DNA of 64,000 nt from Nitrosomonas aestuarii. Lineage in GTDB: Bacteria; Pseudomonadota; Gammaproteobacteria; Burkholderiales; Nitrosomonadaceae. The notes under the pieces were generated by a model. That model saw only the letters and a program-made list of their open reading frames with translations, did no database searches and was not told where the DNA came from. Every line of letters starts with the position of its first letter. Within the stretch, counting starts at the first letter, position 1. Both the position numbers and the translations under genes were made by a program. The stretch spans positions 62,001-126,000 of the forward strand of contig NZ_QAAE01000009.1 in the NCBI RefSeq assembly GCF_003046585.1, given 5' to 3'. Below, piece after piece: positions 45,963 to 55,597 of this stretch.

Positions 45963-46553
45963 GCTATAAAATAAAAAACTGCCGGGTTTAACCTGCGGCA
46001 TTCTTCTGAATCTGGTATCGATTTTCGAAGCGTCAATAAAAACTTTACTCTTACGCAAGACAGGAAGTCGGGTTGCTGAGTTTAGAAACAGAGTGTCAAT
46101 TAATTCGTAATCAGTAGGTACACGGTTATATTACGCGCAAAAATATCATAATTTCAATAGGCTACATAAAATAATGAAAAATATCCTATTTGTGTAGACG
46201 ACAAGTAGAAGGAATTTAGACCAGAAAAGAATTTGTGTGCTTTGGTACCTGCAGGACTTACGCAGCAAGCAAAAAAATATTAATTATTAATTTACTTGCA
46301 CAAGACCCAAGCTCTCGTCATATAAGTAGATGTTTAAAAGTTTACTGCAAAGCGGGTCTTTTTCTGATGATTGATAGACTAGGCTTATTATCATTAGCTT
46401 GCAATTACTCAAAAATAGTATAATATATTTTTCAGTTATAAATTAATTTCATTAGACTGAATAGCATACTGACACTTTTGTTCTTTTTGCTTGTTTTACT
46501 CTATCCTCTCAAGAAATAGAGTTTCCTATAAACCCGGTACGATTCAAACAATT
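45963..46553. other. Non-coding left end of the island
   Basis: About 590 AT-rich bases without a supported gene. A 62-codon plus-strand frame (46235-46423) has no ribosome site or coding look. AAGACCC (46302-46308) can pair with GGGTCTT (46354-46360), followed by TTT, a possible terminator with a 45-base loop. A small RNA ending there cannot be excluded. Confidence 0.45.
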
Positions 46554-49397
46554 CTAGCGAACAAGCTTATCTATTAAAGATTGAATAGAAGTGCTTATAA
46601 TACCTTGAGTAACAAAGTCCTTAACTTCATTTTCTTTGTTACTGCATAGTCTGAATCCGGTACCTGCTGACCCTTTAGAAGGCTCTTTGTGAAGATAGTT
46701 TTCATTTTCCAGAAAGGTTAAGTATCTTGATAAAATAAGATTGTGCTTTAGGGATGCGCATTGCTGCTTATATAATCCCTCGGACTTCCATACAAATGAA
46801 CTCTGTTTAAAACCAACCTTGAAAATCTTTACTAAATCTGATCTGATATTAAAGATTTGTTCTTGTTTTGATTGCTCACCTGAATTTATAACGTTTTTTA
46901 TACCATCAGGTAATACACAGTTATTAAAATTAACGTTAGAGAGTAAATTCTTGCCGAAATTTGATTCATCTAAGTTTCTAAATTCGCAATCAATAAAAAC
47001 TGTTTTATCCTCAGGTATTATAGATTTTGCGAGATTTGTATATCCACTAAAATAGCCATCAACCACAGAAAAATTTCTAAAATCAAGTGGAAAAAAGTCT
47101 CCGAAAATAGATAAGAATTTTATTCTTTCTCCAGGTTTTGTCCCAAATAGAGAATGCAAAATACTTGTAAGCTCTTCTTTTGTAGAATTTTCGCTTGACA
47201 TTGCTAGATAAAGTATGCTAGAAATTGTTTTCCGAGCTTTAGATATGTCAATATTCGAACTTATATTAATATTCGATTTAAGCAGTTCTTTAGAAATATC
47301 TTGTATGATTGACTTGAAGTAGTCATATTTGCTTGATTTTATATAGGAGTTAATTTCTTTAACTAAAGCTCCTCCTTGATAACATTCTTTAGAGATCAAA
47401 TTTATAACATTATTACTTACTTCTCGATCTTGTGTTTGAATTTGGTGAATTATATATCTAGCCTTAATCCAGAACTCCAAAGAATCGTATTTTATTTTAA
47501 AGTTATCGCCCACCCTTTGAAATAAAGGTGAGACATAAAAATTGGTATAGTTTTTTTTGTTGTTCCCATTTGATTTATTATTAGATCCGTTTATTAACGA
47601 TAATTCTATTAACTCATCGAAATCGTTTTTTGAAATAAGACAGTTGTTATCAAAGACAATCTCTTTCATGACCATAAAATATTCATCACATGGGATATCA
47701 ATCTCTTGCTTTATTATGTCCCTATTAATTATTTGATAGACTACTTTGTCTAGGGCACTGTTCATTTGAAAGTATTGACTTTCATCACTATCTTTTATTG
47801 ATTGATTATCTCCTTGAGATTCTACTAATTCGCAAAGTAAGCGCATTATTAGAGGTGTGACTTTTTTATTGTTATCCAGAGAAAGACTTGAAATGTAGCT
47901 TAAAACTTTCGCATCATATCCCTTTCCTACGTGTTTGCTCTTGTGGTCATATCTAGTTTTTAAATACTTTTCAATTAGTTGGTTATCAAAGCCTAAGAGT
48001 TGATAGACATTGACTTTCTTTCGATCAAACTTCTCAGAATTATTATCTCTTGAGGTTATTATTACTGCGCAATTCAGATAAGTATCGTTCAGTTCAATTA
48101 CTGAATTGATAAATGATTCAAGGTTAAATCTTTCCTTGAGTTTAGACTCTATCTCGTCAAGACCATCAATAATGATTAAGATATTTCCTGAGCTTATGTT
48201 TAGGCCCAAGTTCTGTGAATTCAAAGTTTTGTCTGGATCATCTTGCAAAACCCTATATAAGGATTGAATTGAGTCGATAGCTTCATCCGAATTATTTAGT
48301 TCTTCGGGTAAGTCAAAAGATGATAAAAGCAGTGCTTTCTTTTTTGCTCCTTGAGCTAGAAGTTGATCAATCTTTTGAACGGCTTGAGCACAAAAGGTGG
48401 TTTTTCCAACACCACCATCGCCAATTATTATATATATGGGTTTTTCATCGTTTGATGTATTTTTAATTATGTCATCTATGAAATCTAAGCTAAGTTTTTC
48501 TGTGTTTTCTTTATATAACCATTGATCAATAAAAAACTGCTCTGTAGTTACATTACTAGCTGCTTTAAGTGAATTAATAAGGCAATGATCCCATATGTAA
48601 TCCTCAATAAATTCGCATGTAAATGCAACTTTTGGATGAGAGCTAGTAATAAACCTTTCACATTTAGACTTAATATTTCTTTTTCTGTTTTTTACTTCAT
48701 TTCCTGTTGTTCTACTAATTTCTTTGGGGAATAAGAATGTCAGGCTAATCAAATCGTTAATTGCTGATTCATTATTTGTAAAAAGATCGTGTAACGATTC
48801 AGAAAAGCTTATATTTCTACCGAGAAATACAAATCCAACTTTTTTATGGTTTACATCTGGTATTGTATAAAACTGAAAATCTTTATGTTCTTTAATCTTT
48901 ACTATATCTCTATTGGGGTATACAAGCGATATTATTTTATCGCATCTCCAGTTCTCATTTTCTGTTATTGATTTTTCTATATACGTATATATCGATAAAG
49001 GAATTTTTTCATCTATGTCAATATATTCTTTGCTGTCAAATACATTTCTAAGAAGGTTCTTAACTGATCTGTTAATTGATTCTAAATCACTTATAGTTAG
49101 CTCCGCATGATTATCATGTGAATCTATGTTTCCTAGGTCTTGTATGATTCTAAGATCGGTTTTGATCTTCTTTAAATGATTCTCATCTTCTTTCAGATTG
49201 CTCTTGCTAATGGATTCTATCAGTTCTTGGTATTTGGTTTTATTACTCAGTTCATTTGTAGATTTGTTCTCAGAATTTAAAAGAATTACCCGGCATATTG
49301 CTTCACCTATTTTTCTAGCGTCGTTTGCTTTATTTGTTTTTTTGTATTCATCAAGGTAACTTGCTATTCGCCCTAATGCCTCAGAAATGGTTTGCAT
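46554..49397 (-). CDS. HEPN-like/NACHT STAND ATPase, probable anti-phage defence protein
   Basis: The 947-residue protein has an N-terminal helical region (about 1-125; ARKIGEAICRVIL...LGNIDSHDNHAELT) of HEPN/DUF4145 look. A NACHT-type ATPase follows: Walker A GDGGVGKTTFC (about 325), Walker B NILIIIDGLDEIE (about 410) and sensor IITSRDN (about 448). Beyond it is a winged-helix/helical region with FWIKARYIIHQIQ, then short pentapeptide-like lines (FIDCEFRNLDESNFGKNLLSNVNF, about 805-830). Bacterial NACHT proteins protect against phage and act by cell suicide or dormancy. No family trigger is recognised. The gene is markedly AT-rich compared with the flanking chromosome, typical of mobile defence cargo. 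Confidence 0.8.
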   Translation of the reverse strand: MQTISEALGRIASYLDEYKKTNKANDARKIGEAICRVILLNSENKSTNELSNKTKYQELIESISKSNLKEDENHLKKIKTDLRIIQDLGNIDSHDNHAELTISDLESINRSVKNLLRNVFDSKEYIDIDEKIPLSIYTYIEKSITENENWRCDKIISLVYPNRDIVKIKEHKDFQFYTIPDVNHKKVGFVFLGRNISFSESLHDLFTNNESAINDLISLTFLFPKEISRTTGNEVKNRKRNIKSKCERFITSSHPKVAFTCEFIEDYIWDHCLINSLKAASNVTTEQFFIDQWLYKENTEKLSLDFIDDIIKNTSNDEKPIYIIIGDGGVGKTTFCAQAVQKIDQLLAQGAKKKALLLSSFDLPEELNNSDEAIDSIQSLYRVLQDDPDKTLNSQNLGLNISSGNILIIIDGLDEIESKLKERFNLESFINSVIELNDTYLNCAVIITSRDNNSEKFDRKKVNVYQLLGFDNQLIEKYLKTRYDHKSKHVGKGYDAKVLSYISSLSLDNNKKVTPLIMRLLCELVESQGDNQSIKDSDESQYFQMNSALDKVVYQIINRDIIKQEIDIPCDEYFMVMKEIVFDNNCLISKNDFDELIELSLINGSNNKSNGNNKKNYTNFYVSPLFQRVGDNFKIKYDSLEFWIKARYIIHQIQTQDREVSNNVINLISKECYQGGALVKEINSYIKSSKYDYFKSIIQDISKELLKSNINISSNIDISKARKTISSILYLAMSSENSTKEELTSILHSLFGTKPGERIKFLSIFGDFFPLDFRNFSVVDGYFSGYTNLAKSIIPEDKTVFIDCEFRNLDESNFGKNLLSNVNFNNCVLPDGIKNVINSGEQSKQEQIFNIRSDLVKIFKVGFKQSSFVWKSEGLYKQQCASLKHNLILSRYLTFLENENYLHKEPSKGSAGTGFRLCSNKENEVKDFVTQGIISTSIQSLIDKLVR

Positions 49398-49647
49398 TAC
49401 GTTGCCTTTTCAAATGTGATATTTTTTGTATTTTACAAATGTACTCAGGAATAACACCTAAGATACGTATCAAATTTTGCATTGATTTAATTCAGTGACT
49501 ATTTATGGTCGGGGTTCAGAAAGAGTATCCCAATTAATTTTTAACTTAAAAGATATAGAGAGTGTATTACAGTACAGAATTCTAGATTGCTTATTTAGAT
49601 CTACATTTACAAACCATAGTATACGATTGCAAATATTTTCTTAGCTA

Positions 49648-50376
49648 TTATGTAAATTCTCGTCGAGTTGTCGCTAATACTTCCCCGTATGTTTCTTTTA
49701 TATTTCCTTTTGAAAATCTAATTTGTTGTATGCCATATACGTTAGAAAAATCATCCAACCCTTCCTCAACAAGCATTATTGCGCGAGAGAAACCAAGGCG
49801 ACCTTGTAATATCCCGGCTTCATGAACTACATTTTGCCTCGCTCGCAGTTTACCATCACCTTGCTCATCCTCCCCCGTAAACACCAAAAGTGCAAATGAG
49901 CTCTTATTTGCCATGTCTTCGAGAATATCTCTTATAGAATGACCTGCTCTAGCACCAGTTTCATAGGCATTTATTTTTATGTCATGTTTATCTTGAAGAT
50001 GATCTTTTAAATCGCGCCATTGAGAGCTTCTTCCATGGCCTATGAATATGAAAGGCTCATATTTGGACGTACCTGCTTCTGGCAGAGAAATTAACTGACA
50101 TTTTTCCGCAGATTTCTCAAACTCTTCAAAAACACGTTCAATTGCAATTCTTGTTGGAGCTGCTACAGAAATATTTACATACCTAGAATATGCGTGAACG
50201 GTTAATTCGTAGTCAGAGCCGCTATAGATTGAGAACAAAGCAAAACCATTGAACTTGCGATAATCCGCTAAAAATTCATCAATGGAATCGTATTTCCACA
50301 CAGAATCATCATGTTCAACAGTAAATTGATTGATGACTATATCACTATCGCTCGTATTTGCTTGTTCACGAAACAT
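49648..50376 (-). CDS. TIR-like nucleotide-binding protein (PF10137 type)
   Basis: The 242-residue protein ends in a TIR-like domain (about 108-242; FIFIGHGRSSQWRDLKDHL, AGHSIRDILEDM, LRARQNVVHEAGILQGRLG) of the PF10137 group, seen in bacterial defence proteins. The Glu of NVVHEAG is a candidate catalytic residue. The N-terminal 105 residues (WKYDSIDEFLADYRKF...) are unrecognised. Upstream the same frame runs on from an ATG at 50442 (MNKTKSFHDI), is broken by one TGA at 50410-50412, and continues FTAEVLKEAAG into the called start, so the true N-terminus may be lost by a nonsense change. It is the neighbour of the NACHT gene (250 bases apart, same strand). Confidence 0.78.
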   Translation of the reverse strand: MFREQANTSDSDIVINQFTVEHDDSVWKYDSIDEFLADYRKFNGFALFSIYSGSDYELTVHAYSRYVNISVAAPTRIAIERVFEEFEKSAEKCQLISLPEAGTSKYEPFIFIGHGRSSQWRDLKDHLQDKHDIKINAYETGARAGHSIRDILEDMANKSSFALLVFTGEDEQGDGKLRARQNVVHEAGILQGRLGFSRAIMLVEEGLDDFSNVYGIQQIRFSKGNIKETYGEVLATTRREFT

Positions 50377-50692
50377 GCCAGCCGCTTCTTTGAGGACTTC
50401 CGCAGTAAATCATATGTCATGAAATGATTTTGTCTTATTCATAATTGTTAATATCAATTTATAAGACTAACAAGTAATTATTTAGCTTGTACGTATCTAC
50501 CATACCTTCAGAAAGGAAGTAAAGAAATTATGATGTTAGCTCTTTTTTTAACTGTATATCACTTAACAATAGCAAGTTATGCAGTTTATGAATTCGTGGC
50601 AAATTGATTTGCACGCTCAATCTTACCTGAGAATTTCAATCATATTAAATTAAATAAATACCTTGTTAGTCAACAATATATCTTTACACAGA
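50377..50692. other. Gap between the TIR-like and rep genes
   Basis: About 316 bases. The part next to the TIR-like gene (50377-50442) still reads as its N-terminal frame with one stop. The rest is AT-rich and holds no supported gene. The promoter of the defence pair would be here. Confidence 0.45.
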
Positions 50693-52390
50693 CTAATTTT
50701 TGAAATATTTCGTACAGTTATTAACAGAACTCCAAGGCGGCTGCGCCGCAAAGTCGCCTTCGCGGTCGCATCCGCCGTCGCTCCCATTCGGGAATTTAAC
50801 TTTGTCCAGATTAGTTGACGATTTATCAACAACACATTTTTCAATTTTCCAGCGTAAGCAACGTGTATATAGTTTCGTGTCTTCGGTCATCACGCCGCTT
50901 ATTCTCTGTTTGATTGGGTCGCCATACTTACCCAGTTCTTCGCTGTCTTCTTTCATCAGCTTAACGGGGTGATCCTGCCGTTTGGCATTAACGCCACCCA
51001 TGAGCCGGATAAACTGTGACCACTTGCCTTTATCTGCTGCATGAATGAATTGCTGTATAGGCAAGGGGAAATCGCACTGTGCACGGCGTAGTTCACGCCA
51101 GATTGATACAGGTGGCCCACCGATCTGTTGAAACTGCCGAATCCCCCAGGTTGAGGCCCAAGCTTCTACACGTTCAGTGGCAGCTTGTGCGGGATTGCCT
51201 TCCAGGTCATGTTCCAAGCCAAAACCATCAATATTTTTGGATATGTATTTGGCGATATAGCCAATAGCCGTGCCTTTGTTTTTGTCGATGGCAATAGCGG
51301 CAAAACGATGTTCAGCAGCGCCTTTTTCATCGCCATCGGTTTGCAGTGCATAATGGCGCATGATTTCACGCACTCCTGAGACATGCTCGGGTGCCATAAA
51401 AAGTAGAAAATGACAATGTGGTGTGCCATCATGTTGCGGTTCTGCAATGCGCAAGCCATACACAACCAACTTTTCCCGTTTTAATTTTGCCCGGATTCTT
51501 GCCCAGACAGTATTGAGATACTTTTGAGCCTTATCTGGTGTGGTTCCGTCATATTTTGGGTTTACCTGACCACTGACAGATAGACGCGCATGCATGCGGG
51601 ATGGACAGGTGATGGTATAAAACTCCCCGGGATGCTTCAGTTCATTGGCAATTGCTTCAAAGCCAAAGATACGCACCATTAACTCACTGCGCCGAATACG
51701 TGGATTGGCCATTCCTTTTTCCGCTAATTCACTGAGTGTAAAGTTTTGACCGAGTTCGTTAGTGGCCAGCAGGCCATCAAGAATGCGGCGATGACGTTTT
51801 TTTTGTTCCCTGCGTCGTGCCAGTGTTTCGTCACTGACATAGGCATTTGCATGTTTATGTACAAAGCCTAAATCAATGGCTTGCTGTTCCAGCATTCTTG
51901 CATGAATTCTGCGTAAAGCATGCAACCACCAGAATGTGTCTGTCAATCGGGTGAAGATGCCTCTGATGGTTATATTTGGATTATCCAACGTAGGTAATTT
52001 AACCGGATATTTCAGTGCACGTTTTAACATGCTGGCAACAGCAATTTCCTGGTTGGTATAGATGCGGCTGACGCTTTGCATTTCCCTGACGATGCGTTTA
52101 GCAAGTTCAGTCAGGTCATCGTCACTCGCATCCAGCGGAATACTGTTTGCTGAGACTGGGCCCAATGATTTGAGCAAGGAAAGGTTAGCTTCACGCCTGC
52201 CATCGAAGATATAGGTTTCCTTGTAGGCATAAGCGACTTCTTCAGCAAAGCGCGCGGGTAGTTGACTGAATAGCGGCGCACGCCAATGCCGGTCACTGGC
52301 ATCGGGTTCATCAAGTAATTCCAGGATGGTTTCAGCAATGAGTTCGCTAGGGGAAAGCAGTTTTCCGCTGCATCGTACTGACGTGTGCAT
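50693..52390 (-). CDS. P2 gpA-type HUH replication initiation endonuclease
   Basis: The 565-residue protein resembles the phage P2 gpA family (PF05840), which nicks one strand at the origin to start rolling-circle replication. The HUH motif is in [16 protein letters not shown] (His-x-His), and the two Tyr of [13 protein letters not shown] are the nicking residues. GVRQF-like [23 protein letters not shown] and the C-terminal SSVNNCT are also typical of the family. It is full length. The end of the gene holds a GC-rich hairpin unlike the AT-rich surroundings. AlpA precedes it by eight bases. Confidence 0.88.
   Translation of the reverse strand: MHTSVRCSGKLLSPSELIAETILELLDEPDASDRHWRAPLFSQLPARFAEEVAYAYKETYIFDGRREANLSLLKSLGPVSANSIPLDASDDDLTELAKRIVREMQSVSRIYTNQEIAVASMLKRALKYPVKLPTLDNPNITIRGIFTRLTDTFWWLHALRRIHARMLEQQAIDLGFVHKHANAYVSDETLARRREQKKRHRRILDGLLATNELGQNFTLSELAEKGMANPRIRRSELMVRIFGFEAIANELKHPGEFYTITCPSRMHARLSVSGQVNPKYDGTTPDKAQKYLNTVWARIRAKLKREKLVVYGLRIAEPQHDGTPHCHFLLFMAPEHVSGVREIMRHYALQTDGDEKGAAEHRFAAIAIDKNKGTAIGYIAKYISKNIDGFGLEHDLEGNPAQAATERVEAWASTWGIRQFQQIGGPPVSIWRELRRAQCDFPLPIQQFIHAADKGKWSQFIRLMGGVNAKRQDHPVKLMKEDSEELGKYGDPIKQRISGVMTEDTKLYTRCLRWKIEKCVVDKSSTNLDKVKFPNGSDGGCDREGDFAAQPPWSSVNNCTKYFKN
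50734..50760. other. GC-rich hairpin inside the 3' end of the rep gene
   Basis: GCGGC-TGC-GCCGC (50737-50749) forms a 5-bp stem, and AAGGCG (50734-50739) can alternatively pair with CGCCTT (50755-50760). The surrounding 60 bases are also GC-rich in an AT-rich element. A P2-type origin lies within the rep gene, so this is a candidate origin structure, unproven. Confidence 0.4.
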
Positions 52391-52398
52391 AGCTCACC

Positions 52399-52593
52399 TC
52401 AGTACTGACTGGTGGAATGAAACGAGCACGAATCAATATAGGCGAGCAGATCGCTATAGCGATAGCGAACTGCCCGGCTGCCGATTTTGATGAATGGTAC
52501 GCGCGCACCTGCCCAGCGATCCCGTTCCAGAAAGGCGACGCTGACGCCTAAAATCTGTGCTGCTTGTTTGGTGTTGAGTAGCTGATCTTGCAT
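52399..52593 (-). CDS. AlpA-family DNA-binding regulator (excisionase-like)
   Basis: The 64-residue protein from the ATG at 52593 (GGAG six bases upstream) reads LLNTKQAAQILGVSVAFLERDRWAGARVPFIKIGSRAVRYRYSDLLAYI, the MerR-like winged helix of AlpA/excisionase proteins. Such proteins activate the integrase or direct excision in P4-like elements. It ends eight bases before rep. An ATG 45 bases upstream is possible but lacks a better ribosome site. Confidence 0.85.
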   Translation of the reverse strand: MQDQLLNTKQAAQILGVSVAFLERDRWAGARVPFIKIGSRAVRYRYSDLLAYIDSCSFHSTSQY

Positions 52594-52708
52594 AATTGAC
52601 TCCATTTCATTGAAATTGATGGAGACAATTTGCAGCAATCTACATGTTATAAAAAGAGGCTAAAAAAAGAGATAGGTAATTATTTTTTTAAAAAGGGTTT
52701 TATTTTTA

Positions 52709-53374
52709 TTAACCTGATGATTTCTTTCTTCTTCCACCTTTCTTGGCTTGGTCGGAAGCAATGTTTTTTGCCCAATTTCGGAATGATTCCGGAGTAAAAA
52801 CAGAGGGGTTTCCATATTGTTGCATGACGGTATGGGAGCGAATTTCATCATAAGTTTGGTTTGGATTTTCTTCCCATAACTTTTTGGCAAGTTCAAGGCA
52901 GCCCGTTATTTGTCTGCGTCTATCGGTCAGTTCGTAATACCAATTTTGGTTCTCATCATCTTTCTTTGCTGTTGTATCAGTGGTTTGAGCAGTGTCTGTT
53001 ATTTGATTCAGTGACCAGCAAGGCGGGGGATTAAGCAAAGCTACTTTTTCGCACCAATGGATTACTTCATTTCGTTTTACATACAGATTATCCAGGTAAT
53101 CTTTGCTGATGTTGTTATGCATGATGAATCGATAAAACCGTATGACGTGCCTGAAGTCAAAAATAAATGAAATGAAAGACTCATCGAAAAAAATGCGATA
53201 ACCTTTCCACCTGCCAGAAATTTCCTTGCCGCCGATTGCACGTATCAGGCGATCAATAGCAATTCTCAGTTCAGGAGAAATTGCACTAGCATCGGTTTTG
53301 TCGGCTTCTTCGCCTGTCCAGTCATGTGCCAGTTGCCAGACAGTTTTAAAATCAGGATTTTCTTTAATATGCAT
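52709..53374 (-). CDS. Hypothetical island protein, 221 residues
   Basis: I do not recognise a family. The product is soluble by appearance, with a basic C-terminus (QAKKGGRRKKSSG) and a Trp/Asp-rich N-terminus (DFKTVWQLAHDWTG). The region about 80-170 has alternating hydrophobic helices (FIFDFRHVIRFYRFI). No catalytic motif stands out. Between AlpA and the toxin-antitoxin genes it belongs to the element's core; a replication or regulation role is only a guess. A 24-bp inverted repeat lies upstream. Confidence 0.6.
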   Translation of the reverse strand: MHIKENPDFKTVWQLAHDWTGEEADKTDASAISPELRIAIDRLIRAIGGKEISGRWKGYRIFFDESFISFIFDFRHVIRFYRFIMHNNISKDYLDNLYVKRNEVIHWCEKVALLNPPPCWSLNQITDTAQTTDTTAKKDDENQNWYYELTDRRRQITGCLELAKKLWEENPNQTYDEIRSHTVMQQYGNPSVFTPESFRNWAKNIASDQAKKGGRRKKSSG

Positions 53375-53473
53375 AGCAAATTATTTATGGTCATCAAGTA
53401 ATGAAATAATTGACGGCCAATTGATTGCGGTCTTGAGTGGAATAGACTTCTGGCCTGGCCGATTGGGTTGCCA

Positions 53474-53651
53474 CCCTTGACAGGCTGCCGCCGCTCAGAA
53501 GTTCGGCTTTGTATGAAGGATTGGTTTCTTGTGATCGGGTTGTGGGGTAAAGCAGCTTTGTTTTAGGCGTGGTCGAGTAGTGGATTAAAATGGCTGCGTT
53601 TCAATCCTTTCTGTTCGGTTATTGTCTTGAGCGGTGGCAGCCTGTCAAGGG
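53474..53651. repeat. 24-bp near-perfect inverted repeat in the island
   Basis: CCCTTGACAGGCTGCC... at 53474-53497 returns as its reverse complement at 53628-53651, with one mismatch in 24 bases and 130 bases between. It lies in the gap between the 221-residue gene and the antitoxin gene, and no ORF covers it. Long arms this similar suggest a protein-binding or replication site. Confidence 0.65.
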
Positions 53652-53701
53652 CAGGCCGCTACGCGGTGGCAATTTGTTTAAAATTTAGTTGTTAGTGGTA
53701 G

Positions 53702-54010
53702 CTAGTCTGCGATTTCTTTTAATACATCAGGGTGGCGTTCAGCAATGGCGATCAGTTTTTTAGCTGCGCCGCTGGGTTGGCGGCGGCCTTGTTCCCATTC
53801 TTGCAATGTCCGTACAGATACGCCCAGGAGCTTGGCAAATTCAATCTGGGAAAGCCCTGATTTTTTGCGGGCATATATAATGGGCGACATGACGATGCGT
53901 CCTTTTCCTGCCTTCATTTGGCGTACAGATTCAAGTAGTTCAGCATTTAGATCGCGAGTGTTTTCCCATGCTTCCAATTCTTGGTCAGTCAATGGTTTTT
54001 TCGATTTCAT
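53702..54010 (-). CDS. HigA-like XRE-family antitoxin
   Basis: The 102-residue protein has a helix-turn-helix (about 50-80; SGLSQIEFAKLLGVSVRTLQEWEQGRRQPSG) typical of HigA/NadS antitoxins, with an N-terminal toxin-binding part (LNAELLESVRQMKAGKGR). It binds the toxin and represses their shared promoter. Its start lies 26 bases inside the toxin gene, toxin first, as in HigBA. Confidence 0.85.
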   Translation of the reverse strand: MKSKKPLTDQELEAWENTRDLNAELLESVRQMKAGKGRIVMSPIIYARKKSGLSQIEFAKLLGVSVRTLQEWEQGRRQPSGAAKKLIAIAERHPDVLKEIAD

Positions 54011-54305
54011 GTTTTATTTCCTTCAAACTTTTGGCGTTTATCGATTCCTGTTTGCTTTTTGAATAAATGAAAACCAGCCAGATTTCACCATTTGCCATGC
54101 GATTGAAATAAATCACCCGCACGCCCCCAGATTTTCCAGAGCCTGATCGACTCCAGCGGATTTTTCGCATGCCGCCGGAACCGCTAACGACGTCACCAGA
54201 TTCCGGATTTTCGGTGATGAATGCTATAAATTCATCATGTATTTGTTCCGTCCAGTAATATGGCCATAGACGTTCAAAAGCTTCAGTTTCGACTATAGTA
54301 AGCAC
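53985..54305 (-). CDS. HigB/RelE-like mRNA interferase toxin
   Basis: The 106-residue protein reads VVSGSGGMRKIRWSRSGSGKSGGVRVIYFNRMANGEIWLVFIYSKSKQESI, the RelE/HigB fold with basic and aromatic residues (GKSGGVRVIYF). Such toxins cut mRNA on the ribosome. It precedes and overlaps the antitoxin gene by 26 bases and lies 30 bases after the integrase end. It probably stabilises the island. Confidence 0.85.
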   Translation of the reverse strand: MLTIVETEAFERLWPYYWTEQIHDEFIAFITENPESGDVVSGSGGMRKIRWSRSGSGKSGGVRVIYFNRMANGEIWLVFIYSKSKQESINAKSLKEIKHEIEKTID

Positions 54306-54335
54306 GTTTTGTTAATCCGTCAATGACGTATATAT

Positions 54336-55583
54336 TTAAGCATCGTTTTGTAAAGTTCCTGCTGGTAAATCAGCTGTTGTCGTTGTTGGTTTATAACCGG
54401 CGCACTTGAGGATATAGTCGGTGATTTTTTGCATGGGTTTTCTCAACCGTTCAGCGTCAGCTACGATATAGCCAGCAGTAATATCATTGTTCATTTTATG
54501 ATTCGCGAGCCGTTTTACAGCATAGGCTGAAATATCCAGACTTTCTGCAACAGTCATGAAGGTGCGGCGCAAATCATGAATGGTGAAGGTAACGCCGGAT
54601 TGCTCAATAATTTTAGCCATTTGTTTGCGTGGCTCCACGATATAGCCATTTCCACTTACTTTAGGAAATACATATTCGTTGATAGCATGTGTTTTCCTTT
54701 CCTGTAAGAGATCATAAAGAAAATCAGACAAGGGCAGGGTGTGATCCAGATGGTTTTTAGTATTGATGACTTTTAAGGTTTTGGATTTCAAGTCGATATT
54801 GTTCCAGGTCAAGCCGGCGGCTTCTTCTCTTCTGAGTCCGGTAAGCAGTATCAGCAGTAAATAATCCCGGATTGTTTCACGGTTCTGACTGAGACCATCG
54901 TTTTTTAAGCTCATGGCTGCCTGGAACCACGGTTCAAGTTCGTGGGGTTTGATAACAGTCTGTCGACGTTGCACTCGATACCATGCGCGGGTTTGTGACA
55001 GGCGTTTGACCGGATTACCCAGGATTAATGATTGTCCTTTGCTGTCTTCGTACTGCCCGGCAGCAAAATTGAATAACGCGCGTAAAAAACGCATGGTGAG
55101 GTTGGCTTGTGCTTTGCTGGTTTTTCCAAGCTCTGCATGCCGCTTGGCAATCATATCTTTCGTTATGCCAGCAATAGCTTTGCTGTTCCAGTCGGCAAGA
55201 TAGGTACTCATGATGCGTTTGTAATCATAGATTGTTCTATGTTTCAGTGCTTTACGCGCTGCTAGAAAATCCTGGAAAACATTTTGTAATGTCATGCTTC
55301 GTGCTTTTTGCTCTTTGGCTTCATCATTGGGATTGATGCCCTTTGCCATTTTAAGCAATACTTCCCGCGCTTGATTACGAGCTTGCTCAGCCGTAAAAAT
55401 GCCATGCTTGCCGATGGTTACCCTGATGGTTTTGCCGTTAATTTTGCTTTCAGCGATGTAGACTTTGCTGGTTGTGCCGACTCGCAAACCAAAGCCTTTT
55501 ATTTCGCTGTCGCGATAAAATTTCTGTCCTTTTTCAGGGTGAGGAATGGAATCGATAAATGTTTTGATAAGCTTCTGTGACAT
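54336..55583 (-). CDS. Tyrosine recombinase/integrase (P4-like)
   Basis: The 415-residue integrase has an N-terminal DUF4102-type arm-binding region (FYRDSEIKGFGLRVG) and a catalytic domain with TGLRREEAAGL (first Arg), HDLRRTF (His-xx-Arg), LANHKMNNDITAGYI (His and nucleophile Tyr). It integrates at tRNA genes. The gene starts 221 bases from the right repeat, in front of four CTACTAAT-like sites. Confidence 0.93.
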   Translation of the reverse strand: MSQKLIKTFIDSIPHPEKGQKFYRDSEIKGFGLRVGTTSKVYIAESKINGKTIRVTIGKHGIFTAEQARNQAREVLLKMAKGINPNDEAKEQKARSMTLQNVFQDFLAARKALKHRTIYDYKRIMSTYLADWNSKAIAGITKDMIAKRHAELGKTSKAQANLTMRFLRALFNFAAGQYEDSKGQSLILGNPVKRLSQTRAWYRVQRRQTVIKPHELEPWFQAAMSLKNDGLSQNRETIRDYLLLILLTGLRREEAAGLTWNNIDLKSKTLKVINTKNHLDHTLPLSDFLYDLLQERKTHAINEYVFPKVSGNGYIVEPRKQMAKIIEQSGVTFTIHDLRRTFMTVAESLDISAYAVKRLANHKMNNDITAGYIVADAERLRKPMQKITDYILKCAGYKPTTTTADLPAGTLQNDA

Positions 55584-55597
55584 GACTATTCTCGCAG

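Noticed and set aside
46240..46275. GCAGGACTTACGCA resembling the end of some insertion sequences
   Set aside because: Only one end is present and no transposase or matching inverse copy is nearby.
46235..46423. 62-codon plus-strand frame in the island's left end
   Set aside because: No ribosome-binding site, no domain look, AT-rich noise; possible in any AT-rich stretch.
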